DNA of 5,269 nt from Prochloron sp. SP5CPC1 (GTDB taxonomy: Bacteria > Cyanobacteriota > Cyanobacteriia > Cyanobacteriales > Prochloraceae): contig JACONB010000156.1 in the NCBI GenBank assembly GCA_014323965.1, positions 1 through 5,269 of the forward strand, read 5' to 3'. Made by a program: the position numbers and the translations under genes. The notes under the pieces are model-generated. The model saw only the letters and a list, made by a program, of their open reading frames with translations, did not search any database and was not told where the DNA came from. Position 1 is the stretch's first letter; every line of letters starts with the position of its first letter. Of the stretch, positions 5,263 to 5,269 are shown piece by piece.

Positions 5263-5269
5263 AGCTCCT

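Overview
The window looks like cyanobacterial chromosome. It carries five copies of the HIP1 octamer GCGATCGC (309, 2689, 2904, 3289, 3391), a COP23-type protein, a cyanobacterial-style membrane Ser/Thr kinase fused to TPRs, and trypsin-like proteases fused to TPRs. Base composition is moderate to AT-leaning. I cannot name the genus.

Layout: 1-275 is non-coding, with a GC-rich hairpin, short CTTGAT repeats and a probable promoter. 276-826 (+) is a COP23-family gene cut in two by an exact 20-bp tandem duplication. 827-981 is a convergent intergenic space packed with inverted repeats. 982-2715 (-) is a Ser/Thr kinase-TPR gene. Its catalytic motifs are all present, but it has an in-frame amber codon, no standard start codon where one is expected, and a palindromic 24-bp insertion in the ATP-site hinge. 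2716-2846 holds a 10-bp minisatellite. 2847-4310 (-) is an intact secreted trypsin-like protease with six TPRs. 4321-5262 and on to the right edge (-) is its tandem paralog, which lacks the catalytic Asp segment, is frameshifted in the linker and first TPR, and stops after about one clean TPR.

The three minus-strand genes could be read as one unit (protease paralog, 10-bp gap, protease, 131-bp gap, kinase). They suggest an envelope or stress-signalling pair: periplasmic TPR protease plus membrane TPR kinase. The dominant theme is decay. Three of the four genes carry small, precisely definable lesions, and only the central protease is undamaged. The two most distinctive observations are the hairpin-forming micro-insertion inside the kinase hinge, which resembles the small dispersed repeats of cyanobacteria, and the 20-bp duplication whose loss would restore COP23 exactly. 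I see no complete novel defence or mobile system.
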